The notes under the pieces were generated by a model, which made no database searches, was not told where the DNA came from, and worked only from the letters and a program-made list of their open reading frames with translations. Position numbers and translations under genes: made by a program. From Ferirhizobium litorale (GTDB lineage: Bacteria > Pseudomonadota > Alphaproteobacteria > Rhizobiales > Rhizobiaceae): a DNA stretch of 64,000 nt. Location of the stretch: NCBI GenBank assembly GCA_030028905.1, contig JALDYZ010000003.1, positions 310,001 to 374,000 on the forward strand, given 5' to 3'. This document shows positions 36,856 to 46,426 of this stretch, in pieces; position 1 is the stretch's first letter; every line of letters starts with the position of its first letter.

Positions 36856-38154
36856 ATGAATCATCGGGATCAATTCGAGCGCCGCCCTGGCTTCGGCTCG
36901 CAGAACCGCAGGGGATTTCTTGCCAGCGTCGCCGCGATTGGTGTCGCACTAGCCGCCTCGAAGGCAACCGCTATGCAGGGCGCCAGCCTTTCACTGCCGA
37001 AAGCCTCGTCCGAAATAATGCCCTTCAAGGTCGAAGTACCGCAAGCGGCAATCGACGATCTGAAGAATAGATTGGCCCATGTGCGCTGGCCAGACGAAGA
37101 AACGGTCGCGGACAACAGCCAGGGCGTCAAGCTCAGCGACGCAAAGAGCTTGGTGGACTACTGGTCCGGACGCTATGACTGGCGCAAATTCGAAGCACGC
37201 CTCAATCGCTACCCGCAGTTCCGTACGGAAATTGACGGTCTCGGCATCTACTTCATCCATGTGAAGTCGAAGCACGAAAATGCCCTTCCGGTCATCATGA
37301 CGCACGGGTGGCCCGGCTCGATCGTGGAATTCCTGGAAACGATCGATCCGCTGACCGACCCGACGGCATACGGCGGCAAGGCGGAAGATGCCTTCCACGT
37401 CGTCATCCCATCCATTCCCGGCTATGGCTTCTCCGACAGGCCCTCCGGCCCCGGCTGGAACGCCGAACGCACCGCAGATGCCTGGGGCGTGCTGATGCAG
37501 CGGCTCGGCTACACGCGCTGGGTCGCCCAGGGAGGCGACTGGGGATCGCTGATCACCCATCGCCTCGCACAACGCAAGCCTGAAGGGCTCATCGCCGCCC
37601 ACGTCAACCTGCCGCTGGTGATCCCCGCGGAGAAGCCCGCCAACCCCACGCCCGAAGAACAGAAGGCCCTAAAGGGACTGTCTATACTAACCGGCGGCGA
37701 TGGCGGCGCCTATGCCTTCCAGCAGGGAACGCGGCCCCAGACCCTCTCCTACGGGCTGGCGGACTCGCCCGCTGGCCAATCCATGTGGATCCTCGAAAAG
37801 ATCCAGGCTTGGTCCGATAACGACGGCAACTTCGAAGATGCGCTGTCGCTCGACACCGTGCTCGACAATATTTCGCTCTATTGGTTCACCAATACGGCCG
37901 CGTCGTCGGCCCGCTACTACTGGGAGGTCTTCAGGACCGGGTTCTCGAACTATTCGGCAGGCCACATCGATCTCCCCATGGCGGCGACAATGTTTGCGCG
38001 GGAATTCTTGCAGGTACCACGCTCATGGGCCAATGCGGCCTGGCCGAACCTATACTACTGGAACACGGCCGAGCACGGCGGGCATTTTGCAGCCTGGGAG
38101 GAACCGGAGATATTCGTGATGGAATTGCGTAGGGCATTTTCCAGCATTCGGTAA
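36856..38154 (+). CDS. Tat-exported epoxide hydrolase-like alpha/beta hydrolase
   Basis: 432 residues from the ATG with GGAG nine bases upstream; the frame open from 36628 lacks conserved sequence. A twin-arginine signal (QNRRGFLASVAAIGVALAAS) precedes an EHN domain (MPFKVEVPQAAIDDLKNRL) and a hydrolase core with THGWPGS (oxyanion), QGGDWGS (nucleophile Asp) and HGGHFAAWEEPE (catalytic His). The motifs are those of microsomal-type epoxide hydrolases, which usually lack a signal. It is divergent from the sigma-54 regulator. Substrate unknown. Confidence 0.85.
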   Translation: MNHRDQFERRPGFGSQNRRGFLASVAAIGVALAASKATAMQGASLSLPKASSEIMPFKVEVPQAAIDDLKNRLAHVRWPDEETVADNSQGVKLSDAKSLVDYWSGRYDWRKFEARLNRYPQFRTEIDGLGIYFIHVKSKHENALPVIMTHGWPGSIVEFLETIDPLTDPTAYGGKAEDAFHVVIPSIPGYGFSDRPSGPGWNAERTADAWGVLMQRLGYTRWVAQGGDWGSLITHRLAQRKPEGLIAAHVNLPLVIPAEKPANPTPEEQKALKGLSILTGGDGGAYAFQQGTRPQTLSYGLADSPAGQSMWILEKIQAWSDNDGNFEDALSLDTVLDNISLYWFTNTAASSARYYWEVFRTGFSNYSAGHIDLPMAATMFAREFLQVPRSWANAAWPNLYYWNTAEHGGHFAAWEEPEIFVMELRRAFSSIR

Positions 38155-38192
38155 GGAAGACAGGCCCCAAAGACAGCAACTGATCGCGGAAG

Positions 38193-38229
38193 CCAGGCTG
38201 CCGAGGAACGTTTCCCTTCGGCGGCCTGG
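38193..38229. terminator. possible hairpin between convergent genes
   Basis: CCAGGC-T-GCCGA pairs with TCGGC-G-GCCTGG around a 13-base loop, with one internal mismatch. It sits between the convergent epoxide hydrolase and six-PAS kinase genes. There is no clear T-run, so termination is only likely. Confidence 0.4.
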
Positions 38230-38237
38230 CGGCATGG

Positions 38238-41200
38238 CTATTGCAGCGCCGCCTGCACTTCGAGCGGCAAGGTGAAAACAAACGTCGCTCCGTGCGGCTC
38301 GTTCTTCTCGACCCACAGTTTTCCACCGTGCGCCTCCACGATCGAGCGACAAATCGCGAGCCCCATACCCATCCCCTGTCCTTTCGTCGTGAAGAACGGC
38401 TCGAAGATCCGCTCGGGGAACTCAATGCCCGGACCGCGATCATTGATCTCTATGCGAATCACATCCCCAACTGCGCGTACCTGAACGCGGAGCACCTTGT
38501 CGACCGTGAGAGCGTCCATCGCCTCCATGCCGTTGCGAATGAGATTGATCAGGACCTGCTGGATCTGAATGCGGTCGATCTCAACAGCGGGAAGACCGCC
38601 CTCCACCTCGACAAGCACCTGCACCCGACGCCTCGTTGCCTCGTCGGCAAGCAGGTCGCGGGCCTCACCGATGACGCTGTCGATCGCTGCAGGGCTGCGC
38701 GCTTCTACCGACTGCGTAAACAGTGCGCGCACGCGGCTCACAACGTCGGAAGCGGCATGCGCACTCACACGGATGCGTTCCATCGCGATCTTCGCCCGAT
38801 CGACATTCGGCGGCTCCATCGAGAGCCAGCGCTGGCAGACATCGGAGCTCGAAACCAGAGCCGCCAGGGGCTGTCCGACCTCATGCGCGATCGAGGCCGA
38901 GAGCTCGGCAAGGCTGGCCGCCTGGCTGGCACGCGCAAGGTTCTCCTGGGCGAAACGCAGTTCCTCCCGCGAGCGCATCTGGTCATCGATATCGAGAGAA
39001 ACCCCATACCACTGCACGATCGTCCCGTCCTGATCTCGCAGCGGCTCGCACCGCCCCTCCATCCAGCGATAGGTTCCATCCTTCTCCCGACGGCGATACT
39101 GCATCACGAAGGCCTCTCCCGTTTTCAGGCATTCCGTCGCGCGGCGCTGAACCTCCGAGGCGTCTTCGGGATGCACCAAGTCCTGCGCCACCCGCGCGAA
39201 ATCTTCGAGGTTTGCATCGGTCAGGCCCAGGTAGTTGAGGTATCGCCTGCTGACGTAGGACATCTCGCCCTGCGGCGTCCAACTCCAGATGTGTACCGGC
39301 ACCGCGTCGATGATCTGCTGAAGTTGCCTCTCGCTTCGACGAAGTGCTTCCTCGGCCTGCACCTGGTCATCGATGTCGATATTGGCGCCGTACCAACGGA
39401 TGATGCTGCCATTATCATCGAGGAGCGGTTCGGCATGCCCTTCCGTCCAGCGATAGGCTCCGTCCCACCTGCGATTGCGAAACTTCAGTTCGAACGCTTC
39501 GCCGGTATGGAAGGAATGGGACAGCGCGTGAAACAGCGCGGTTCGGTCGTCCGGATGGACAATGGTGCCGATTGCACCGCGCAAGCCGTCTTCGGCATCA
39601 AAATCCGCCAACTTCAAGCCGATGTAATCCATCATGGTCTTGTTGATGTAAGCTGGCTCGCCCTCCGGCGTTACACACCAGATCTGTACGGGGACGGTGT
39701 CGATCAGTTGCCGTAATTCCCGTTCCCGTTCGCGCAGGGCTTCCTGGGCGCGCACCTGATCGTCGATGTCGTGCGAAAGGCCATACCATTGCGTAATGCG
39801 CCCGCTTTGGTCACGCAGCGGCTCGGCACGTCCATCCACCCAGCGATAGACGCCATCCGCATATCGCATGCGATATTTCATGGAGAAATGTTCGCCGGTG
39901 ACAAGGCAGCGGTTGAGCGCTTCCTTGAGACCGTCGACATCATCGGGATGCGCGATAGCCTCAACAATTGCTGGCAGTCGGCGCATTTCCGGGTCGCCCG
40001 GGTCTAGCACCCCCGGGCCGAAGAAATCCCTGACGCGCTTGTTGAAGAAGTTCGGCCTCCCGTCGGGATCCAGCCGCCATAGGAGACTGGGCACCATGTC
40101 CACCAGTTGCGAGAGTTCGCGCTCCCGCTCGTGCAGGGCCTCCTGTGCACGCATTTCATCGTCGATATCGATGGAAATCACGTACCACTGGACAATCGCT
40201 CCGCTTTGATTTCGCACCGGTTCCGCGCGACCATCGACCCAGCGATACTCGCCATCGGCACGACGCATGCGGTACCTCATGGAATAGGGCTCGCCGGTGG
40301 CGAAGGAATGGCGGGCGGTCTCCAGCAGGCGGGCTGAATCATCTGGATGAACAAGGGTCTTTATGGCTGCCACCAGTCGGCTCATGCCCGGCTTGTCCAG
40401 TTCCACGACTGCATTCATACCGAAGAAGTCCAACAACCGCTTGTTGAAGAAAATCGGTTCGCCTTCGGGCGTCATACGCCTGATGTGGACCGGGACCAGG
40501 TTCACCAACTGCGAGAGTTCGCGCTCCCGGTCGTGCAAAGCCTCCTGCGCGGTCACCAGATCGTCGATGTCGACGCTCACGCCATACCACTGGACTATCT
40601 TGCCATCTTCGTCGCGCAGCGGCTCGGCACGGCTCTCGACCCACCGATGCGTGCCGTCGGATCGGCGCTGGCGATATCTCCCAACGAAGGACGCGCCGGT
40701 TTCGAATGAACGCGCAAGCGCCTGATCCGCGGCGTCCCGGTCGTCCGGGTGGATGACCGTCAGGGATCGCGATCCATCAGGCGCGATCAAATCCTTCAGG
40801 GCGACGCCGGTGACATCCGTGGCCCGCTTGTTGAGGTAGCATGGTATTCCTTCTGCGGTCGTACACCAGATGACAGCCGGTACGGTGTCGATGATCTGCT
40901 GCAGTTGCTGCTCGCTTCGTCGCAGCGCATCTTCGGCGTGCATTTGATCATCGATGTCATTGCAGAGCCCGTACCACTGGACGATCTTCCCTTCCTCATC
41001 CCGCATCGGCACTGCCCGGCTCGACATCCAGCGATAGACTCCGTCGGCACGGCGCAAGCGGTACCGCAGCGAGAACACGTCACCGGTGACAAGGCAATTG
41101 CGGAGCGTATCGCCGAACATCCTTGCTTCTTCGGGGTGGACGGCTTCCATGACCGCGTCCAGCCGGCTTTTTCCCGGTTTGCCGGTATCGGCCACGTCCA

Positions 41201-42269
41201 TCCCCAGGTAATCGGCCATGCGTCTGTTGAAGAAAACCGGCTCTCCGTCAGGCATGAGCCGCCAGAGGTGGATGGGAACCATGTCGATGAGTTGCGACAG
41301 TTCCCGCTCGTTTTCGCGCAACGTGACGAGTGCCATGTGATGCTGCCGGGATATTGCAGCGACGACGAGTGCCGAGAACGCCGAGATGGCGAGAAACAGC
41401 TGCAGCATGATCTGCTTGTGTTGCTGAGACTCCGGATCGCCGGCAAACTGGCTGACACCGGATATCGTGAAGGCCGCCGTGATCAGCGCGAGAAACGCCA
41501 AGGCGACGACCGCCCCCCTGACCTCGAAGCGCACCGCTGCCCACAGAAGCGGCGGCATGATGATATAGGCAAAAGGAAGGTAGCCGCTCAGGGAAAGGAC
41601 GGCGACACCCAAAAAGATCAGGCCAAGGATGCAAGCTTCCACCCATCGTGCGGCCGAGAACTCGGCACTGCCCCGCCAGTTCTGGAACACCACGAGCGCC
41701 AGTGGCGCCACGATCAAGACCCCGGTGGCATCCCCGATCCACCAAAGCGGCCACGCCGTCGTGAAGGACTGCATGCCGAACCATGCGAGTGTCGCGCTTC
41801 CCACCGTCGCGCTTATGAATGGCGCAACTCCGGCTCCCAGTATGACGAGCGCGACGACTTCCTGCACGGTATCAAGCCGGACCGGCCGACCGCAGGCTCG
41901 GATCACCAGCCATGCTCCGGCGGTCGCCTCAAGAGCATTGCCGGCATAGATGAGGAGCGCGACAGCCAGCGAATTGTGGAACCACAACTGGTTGCTGAAC
42001 AATTCGGACAGCAGTCCGGCCACCACCCACCACGGCCAGCTTCTCATGGGAGCGAGGATAAGCGTCGCAATGAAGAGCCCGCTCGGAGGCCAAATGGAAA
42101 TACCGGTTCCAGGGACGATTGCGAGCGACTGGGCGAATCCGGCAGCCAACACATAGGCGGCAACAAAGAGCCCCAGGTGCCAGTGCTGCGGACGGTGCAA
42201 CCAGACCTGCATCATCAGCGTCTCCGGTTCGGGCTGGTTGACCCCGTGCCCCAGTAGTGATCCGGCCAT
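38238..42269 (-). CDS. MASE1 sensor histidine kinase with six tandem PAS-PAC units
   Basis: 1343 residues from ATG 42269, preceded by GAGGTGGAG. The N-terminal ~300 residues are a MASE1 membrane sensor (eight or so TM helices, GTGISIWPPSGLFIA, PLWWIGDATGVLIVAPL). Six PAS-PAC units of about 130 residues follow from residue ~320 to ~1105. Each starts with a helix like ERELSQLIDMVP and ends with (I/T)QWYGxxxDIDDQ. HisKA has SIAHEVGQPLAALVS and HATPase has NLIRNGMEAMD, NDRGPGIE and GMGMGLAI. The HisKA/HATPase type is that of FixL/TodS-like kinases partnering FixJ/StyR regulators, two of which lie 4.5-12 kb away. No receiver is attached. Confidence 0.9.
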   Translation of the reverse strand: MAGSLLGHGVNQPEPETLMMQVWLHRPQHWHLGLFVAAYVLAAGFAQSLAIVPGTGISIWPPSGLFIATLILAPMRSWPWWVVAGLLSELFSNQLWFHNSLAVALLIYAGNALEATAGAWLVIRACGRPVRLDTVQEVVALVILGAGVAPFISATVGSATLAWFGMQSFTTAWPLWWIGDATGVLIVAPLALVVFQNWRGSAEFSAARWVEACILGLIFLGVAVLSLSGYLPFAYIIMPPLLWAAVRFEVRGAVVALAFLALITAAFTISGVSQFAGDPESQQHKQIMLQLFLAISAFSALVVAAISRQHHMALVTLRENERELSQLIDMVPIHLWRLMPDGEPVFFNRRMADYLGMDVADTGKPGKSRLDAVMEAVHPEEARMFGDTLRNCLVTGDVFSLRYRLRRADGVYRWMSSRAVPMRDEEGKIVQWYGLCNDIDDQMHAEDALRRSEQQLQQIIDTVPAVIWCTTAEGIPCYLNKRATDVTGVALKDLIAPDGSRSLTVIHPDDRDAADQALARSFETGASFVGRYRQRRSDGTHRWVESRAEPLRDEDGKIVQWYGVSVDIDDLVTAQEALHDRERELSQLVNLVPVHIRRMTPEGEPIFFNKRLLDFFGMNAVVELDKPGMSRLVAAIKTLVHPDDSARLLETARHSFATGEPYSMRYRMRRADGEYRWVDGRAEPVRNQSGAIVQWYVISIDIDDEMRAQEALHERERELSQLVDMVPSLLWRLDPDGRPNFFNKRVRDFFGPGVLDPGDPEMRRLPAIVEAIAHPDDVDGLKEALNRCLVTGEHFSMKYRMRYADGVYRWVDGRAEPLRDQSGRITQWYGLSHDIDDQVRAQEALRERERELRQLIDTVPVQIWCVTPEGEPAYINKTMMDYIGLKLADFDAEDGLRGAIGTIVHPDDRTALFHALSHSFHTGEAFELKFRNRRWDGAYRWTEGHAEPLLDDNGSIIRWYGANIDIDDQVQAEEALRRSERQLQQIIDAVPVHIWSWTPQGEMSYVSRRYLNYLGLTDANLEDFARVAQDLVHPEDASEVQRRATECLKTGEAFVMQYRRREKDGTYRWMEGRCEPLRDQDGTIVQWYGVSLDIDDQMRSREELRFAQENLARASQAASLAELSASIAHEVGQPLAALVSSSDVCQRWLSMEPPNVDRAKIAMERIRVSAHAASDVVSRVRALFTQSVEARSPAAIDSVIGEARDLLADEATRRRVQVLVEVEGGLPAVEIDRIQIQQVLINLIRNGMEAMDALTVDKVLRVQVRAVGDVIRIEINDRGPGIEFPERIFEPFFTTKGQGMGMGLAICRSIVEAHGGKLWVEKNEPHGATFVFTLPLEVQAALQ

Positions 42270-42704
42270 GCTCCACCTCGCCTGATGGAATTCCACGCAT
42301 TGCAAGGTGACGAGTACATTGCTTCTTCACGGGTTGCCGGAATGAACCGATTCTCCCGGGCGCCAACTTTCGTCTTCGCTGCAACAGAGTCTGAGAGCAA
42401 GCTGCGATGGCAAGCCAACCCTGGCCGCTTGCCGCTCGTTGTTTATTATCCGCTTTTATAGCGATAACTGACAATCGGCAATGTTGGAGACACGCAACCA
42501 TCAGGCTCCTTCAGTCGATTTCCGTTGAGAACCGATGGAGCGGGTGACACTTCCCGAGGGCGTCGCAATGAGCCAAGGTGATGCTCACGAGACCGTGCAC
42601 ACCCTTGGTCGCGGTTTCAGTATATGAGCCTAGCTGCGACCTTGGAAATCAGTAGCCGAAGCGGCATGTTCTTCGACGGGCAATACCCGGGATGGGGAGA
42701 TAGG
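42270..42704. other. divergent intergenic region (six-PAS kinase / cyclase)
   Basis: 435 bases with no supported gene. It is the promoter region for both the kinase (minus) and the cyclase (plus). The stretch near 42440-42480 is AT-richer than its surroundings. I find no copy of the AAACC-N2-GGTTT box here, so the kinase gene itself does not show the regulon signal. Confidence 0.4.
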
Positions 42705-43877
42705 ATGAAAGAACACTGGCAAGGCGACAGCCGCGATGCGCTCTTGAGCTGGTTGATGGCTGGCGTTCGCGAGGAACTCGGCGTCGAACAGATTTTCTTG
42801 CAGCTCTGCAATCGGCTCGTCGCCTGCGGCATCGATCTCAGTCGGGCGAGTTTGCACTTTCGCGTCCACCATCCGCAATGGCTTGGAACACGAATCATAT
42901 GGTCCAGGGGACAACCGGCCCTCGACGTGCAGACGGTGGCGTACGAAGTCGAAGCGACCGACACCTTCCGCAAGAGCCCTTTTCAAATTGTCTTCACCAC
43001 CGGATCGGAGGTCCGGCAGGACCTCCGTATGTGCGGTCCGCTCAGATTTGCGCTGTATGAGGAACTTCGCCAGGAAGGTCACACGGACTACACTGCCTGG
43101 CCGATCGAACACACGCAGGGCAAGCGCCATCTGGTCACTTTCGCTACGGATAGAGCCAGCGGATTTAGCGATGGCGAAATCGCCCTCATCCGTGAAGTCC
43201 TGCCGCTGTTTTCCCTGGTCAGCGAGATCCGTATCAAGAACCAGCTGGCCCGGACTCTGCTGCAAACCTACGTCGGGCCGCATGCAAGCGAACAGATACT
43301 GGACGGAGCGACGACGCGTGGCAGCGGCGTGTCGCTCAATGCGGCAATCATGATCTGTGACCTGCGAGGCTTCACCAGGCTGTCTGACCGTCGATCGCGC
43401 GATGACGTGATCTCCATCCTGAACCAGTATTTCGACGCCATTACCGGGCCGATCGAAAAGTATGGCGGCGAAATCCTCAAGTTCATCGGCGATGGACTGC
43501 TGGCGGTGTTTCCCCTGGAACAACCCGAAGCTTGCGAGAACCTGTTGCGCGCCGTGTCGGAGGCGCAGGATGCAATCGCGGCAAGTCAACTCGGGCACGA
43601 GTTGCGCTACGGGACCGGCATCCATGTCGGCGAAGTGATGTATGGCAATATCGGCTCGCAGAAGCGGCTGGATTTCACCGTGATCGGCCCCGCGGTCAAC
43701 CTGGCCTCGCGGCTCGAAAACCTCACAAAGGAACTGCAGCGCCCGGTTCTAATCTCTTCCGAGTTCGTCAAGCGGGCGGGCTGTGCGGATCGCACCAAAT
43801 GCATGGGCCTTCACAACCTGAAGGGGTTCGAAGATGCGGTAGAGGTCCATGCGTTATGTTCTCCGCGTCGCCCCTGA
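42705..43877 (+). CDS. class III adenylate cyclase with N-terminal sensor region
   Basis: 390 residues from ATG 42705, with GGGGAGA five bases upstream; an earlier ATG at 42624 has no such site. The N-terminal ~220 residues are a GAF-like region. The cyclase domain has MICDLRGFTRLSD (first metal Asp), EILKFIGDGLLAVF (Lys for adenine and second metal Asp), and RLDFTVIGPAVNLASRLE (Asp for adenine, transition-state Asn/Arg). The Lys/Asp pair indicates ATP rather than GTP as substrate. It makes cAMP and is related to rhizobial CyaC-type soluble cyclases. It is divergent from the six-PAS kinase. Confidence 0.87.
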   Translation: MKEHWQGDSRDALLSWLMAGVREELGVEQIFLQLCNRLVACGIDLSRASLHFRVHHPQWLGTRIIWSRGQPALDVQTVAYEVEATDTFRKSPFQIVFTTGSEVRQDLRMCGPLRFALYEELRQEGHTDYTAWPIEHTQGKRHLVTFATDRASGFSDGEIALIREVLPLFSLVSEIRIKNQLARTLLQTYVGPHASEQILDGATTRGSGVSLNAAIMICDLRGFTRLSDRRSRDDVISILNQYFDAITGPIEKYGGEILKFIGDGLLAVFPLEQPEACENLLRAVSEAQDAIAASQLGHELRYGTGIHVGEVMYGNIGSQKRLDFTVIGPAVNLASRLENLTKELQRPVLISSEFVKRAGCADRTKCMGLHNLKGFEDAVEVHALCSPRRP

Positions 43878-44130
43878 CAACGATCGACCGAACAACATCG
43901 CGCTCGCCTGTCACCTCGGATGAGGTCGTTCCTCTTCGCTGACCACACCAGCTTTTCCCACGCAGCATGACTGCGCCGGAACCGGCCTTGCGACATGAAA
44001 CACAAGTATAGTTACACCTGTTCCTTCCGATTGCTAGGTTGTCTTCGTCTTGACAGACATCAAGAACACATAAGTAACCTTGACAACCCTCGACGTATTT
44101 TCATGCGCGGCGCGGGTACAGGAGACGTTT

Positions 44131-45102
44131 ATGCACGAACAACCAATTATTTCGACGCGGCGCGGCGTAATAGCCGGAGCAATAGGCTTTACTGCGGCGG
44201 CAGCGACACTTCCATTGTCGACATCGTCTGCGGCATCCGCGTCCGCGAAACCAAAGGAAAAACTGATGACCAATGAATATGTCACCGTCGAGGATGGCAC
44301 AGAGATCTTCTACAAGGATTGGGGTCCGAAGGACGGTCAGCCGATCGTGTTCCATCACGGCTGGCCGCTTAGCGGCGACGACTGGGACAGCCAGATGCTG
44401 TTCTTCCTCGGCAAGGGCTATCGGGTGATCGCCCATGACCGCCGTGGTCACGGCCGCTCCAGCCAGGTGAGCGACGGGCACGATATGGATCACTATGCGG
44501 CAGACGTTGCAGCCGTCGTGCAGCATCTCGATCTTCGCAATGCCTTCCACGTCGGTCATTCGACCGGCGGCGGCGAGGCAACGCGATATGTCGCCCGCCA
44601 CGGCAAGGGCAGGGTCTCGAAACTCGTCCTCATCGGCGCCGTACCGCCCCTCATGCTCAAGACGGCAGCCAACCCGGGCGGCTTGCCGATCGAGGTCTTC
44701 GATGGCCTGCGCGCAGCGCTGGCGGCAAACAGGTCGCAGTTCTACATGGATCTCGCCGGCGGTCCGTTCTACGGGTTCAACCGGCCCGGTGCTCAAGTGT
44801 CGCAGGCGATTGTGCAGAACTGGTGGCGTCAGGGTATGACCGGCGGCGCGAAAGCCCACTACGAAGGCATCAAGGCATTCTCGGAAACTGATTTCTCCGA
44901 AGATCTGAAATCGATCGACGCCCCTACCCTCGTGCTGCACGGTCAGGATGACCAGATCGTACCGGTGGCCGACTCCGCTCCCCTCTCGGCGAAGCTGCTG
45001 AAGAACGCGACGCTGAAGATCTACGAGGGGCTGCCGCATGGCATGGCGACGACCCATGCCGACACCATTAACGCCGAGCTGTTGCGCTTCTTCAGCGCGT
45101 GA
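44131..45102 (+). CDS. Tat-exported non-heme chloroperoxidase-like alpha/beta hydrolase
   Basis: 323 residues from ATG 44131 with AGGAGA upstream. A twin-arginine signal ([19 protein letters not shown]) precedes a cofactor-free haloperoxidase/esterase fold: [27 protein letters not shown], the nucleophile elbow [27 protein letters not shown] (Asp) and LPHGMATTH (His). Non-heme chloroperoxidases of this group act as perhydrolases or esterases. They are normally cytoplasmic, so the export signal is unusual. The gene has its own terminator. Confidence 0.88.
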   Translation: MHEQPIISTRRGVIAGAIGFTAAAATLPLSTSSAASASAKPKEKLMTNEYVTVEDGTEIFYKDWGPKDGQPIVFHHGWPLSGDDWDSQMLFFLGKGYRVIAHDRRGHGRSSQVSDGHDMDHYAADVAAVVQHLDLRNAFHVGHSTGGGEATRYVARHGKGRVSKLVLIGAVPPLMLKTAANPGGLPIEVFDGLRAALAANRSQFYMDLAGGPFYGFNRPGAQVSQAIVQNWWRQGMTGGAKAHYEGIKAFSETDFSEDLKSIDAPTLVLHGQDDQIVPVADSAPLSAKLLKNATLKIYEGLPHGMATTHADTINAELLRFFSA

Positions 45103-45109
45103 CATTTCC

Positions 45110-45139
45110 CGGGAGGCGCCGACCAGGTGCCTCCCGATT
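45110..45139 (+). terminator. terminator after the chloroperoxidase-like gene
   Basis: CGGGAGGC pairs with GCCTCCCG (8 bp, extendable through one mismatch), followed by ATTT. It starts 8 bases after the stop codon. Confidence 0.6.
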
Positions 45140-45309
45140 TCGTCGGGCGGCTTGACGATCGATGAAGCTCGCAACAACACAGCGGCGCAATCTTCGCAGT
45201 CGTCGACACCCTGGGCGAGCCGATACCATTGACGGGACCGTGCCGCCACAAAATCCGGCTCGACGCACCAAGCCGGATTCGTACATTCTACATGTGGAAT
45301 ATAGGAGGA

Positions 45310-45336
45310 CCGGGCACTGGCAAAGCCCGGTTTTTT
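45310..45336 (+). terminator. second plus-strand terminator, transcript unknown
   Basis: CCGGGC, a nine-base loop and GCCCGG, followed by six T. It lies 208 bases after the last plus-strand gene, which already has its own hairpin. It may close a small RNA or act as a back-up. Confidence 0.7.
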
Positions 45337-45360
45337 GTGGTCGGCGACAGCCTGGTAGGT

Positions 45361-45415
45361 AAAGAACGGTGGGTTTGCCGAAAGCCCGCGAAAAGGCTTC
45401 GGCAAACCGTTCTTG
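45361..45415 (-). terminator. long hairpin after the first NmrA-like gene
   Basis: On the minus strand AAGAACGG..TTTGCCGAAGCC pairs with GGCTTTCGGCAAACC..CCGTTCTT with small bulges, an imperfect stem of about 20 bp, ending in CTTT. It starts 1-2 bases after the stop of the minus-strand gene. Confidence 0.6.
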
Positions 45416-45416
45416 C

Positions 45417-46178
45417 TCAGCGCGCCGGAGGCGGAGTAGCTGTCTTTACCCACTCCGAATAGGCAGTCTTGCCGATGCGGGCGCCTGCACCGGGCATCAA
45501 CGTGCCGTCGTCAAGCATGGCTCCGAAATAGCGCGTCTGCTTGTCGACCACCACTTTGCGGGCATCCCCGATCTGGCGCAGATATGTCGCTACCGCGTCC
45601 GAGATCCGGATCGGTTCCGGACCGGCGATTTCGACCGTGCCGTTCACCGGATTGCCCACGACGACATCGGCAAGCGCGTCGGCAACGTCGTCCGAGAAAA
45701 TCGGCTGCATCATCGCCGGCGAAAGGTGCACGTGGTCACCCTCGCTGCCGGACTGGGCGATGCCGAACATGAACTCGAAAAACTGCGTGGAATGAACCAG
45801 CGTATAAGGAATCTTCGCGTCCCTGATCAGCTCCTCCTGCGCAAGTTTGGCGCGGAAATAACCGCTCTCCTGCAGACGCTCGGTACCGACGACCGAAAGC
45901 GCAACATGGTGCTTTACGCCGGCCGCGGTCTCGGCAGCGAGGAGGTTGCGACCGGAAGTCTGGAAGAACTCCATCACCGCCTTGTCCTCGAACGAGGGGG
46001 AATTCGCGACATCCACGACGACCTGCGCGCCCGCGAGGGCTTCCGCAAGCCCCTCGCCGGTGATCGTGTTGACGCCCTTGTTCGGGGCCGCCGCAGTGAC
46101 CTGATGGCCCATGGCCTCGAGGCGTTTGACAAGCTTGGAACCGATGAGGCCGGTTCCGCCGATAACGACGATTTTCAT
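45417..46178 (-). CDS. NmrA-like NAD(P)-binding protein, copy 1
   Basis: 253 residues from ATG 46178 with AAGGAG upstream. An atypical short-chain/NmrA fold with a Rossmann motif (IVVIGGTGLIGSKLVKRL), VVVDVANSPSF, HHVALSVVGTERL, GYFRAKLAQEELI and the YTLVHSTQFFEF strand. There is no clear catalytic Tyr-x3-Lys, so it may be a redox sensor or a reductase. It is about half identical to the gene at 47822. A StyR-like palindrome lies 131 bases upstream (46309-46320). Confidence 0.85.
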   Translation of the reverse strand: MKIVVIGGTGLIGSKLVKRLEAMGHQVTAAAPNKGVNTITGEGLAEALAGAQVVVDVANSPSFEDKAVMEFFQTSGRNLLAAETAAGVKHHVALSVVGTERLQESGYFRAKLAQEELIRDAKIPYTLVHSTQFFEFMFGIAQSGSEGDHVHLSPAMMQPIFSDDVADALADVVVGNPVNGTVEIAGPEPIRISDAVATYLRQIGDARKVVVDKQTRYFGAMLDDGTLMPGAGARIGKTAYSEWVKTATPPPAR

Positions 46179-46308
46179 GTTGCGCTCCTTGTTAGCACGT
46201 GGGGAAAAATGGAGGAGTGGCGCGGCGCACTGGCGACGCTGCACGGGCGGTCAGCTCAGTCCTGTCTTGTCATTGAAAACGTAAGCCTTTTTCTGCGCGA
46301 GGGTACCC

Positions 46309-46320
46309 AAACCTAGGTTG
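46309..46320. promoter_or_regulatory. StyR/TodT-like box 1 (NmrA-like copy 1)
   Basis: AAACCTAGGTTG, one mismatch from AAACC-N2-GGTTT; the inner AACCTAGGTT is a perfect palindrome. It lies 131 bases upstream of the first NmrA-like gene on the minus strand. Confidence 0.55.
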
Positions 46321-46426
46321 GGGGAGGCTTCGGTGGCAGGTCGTCGCGTCGAAGCCAATGCGCAAAATGGGTAAGGACCCGGAACGACTTCCGCGAACGC
46401 AGCAATTCGCCCGGATGGCTTGCTGC

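Larger units (their letters stand above)
45103..45416. other. intergenic region with three hairpins and a possible small RNA
   Basis: 314 bases between convergent genes. It contains a hairpin just after the chloroperoxidase stop, a second strong plus-strand terminator at 45310-45336, and a hairpin for the minus-strand NmrA gene. About 170 bases between the two plus-strand terminators have no open frame of note, so the second terminator may end a short untranslated RNA. No promoter is identified. Confidence 0.4.
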
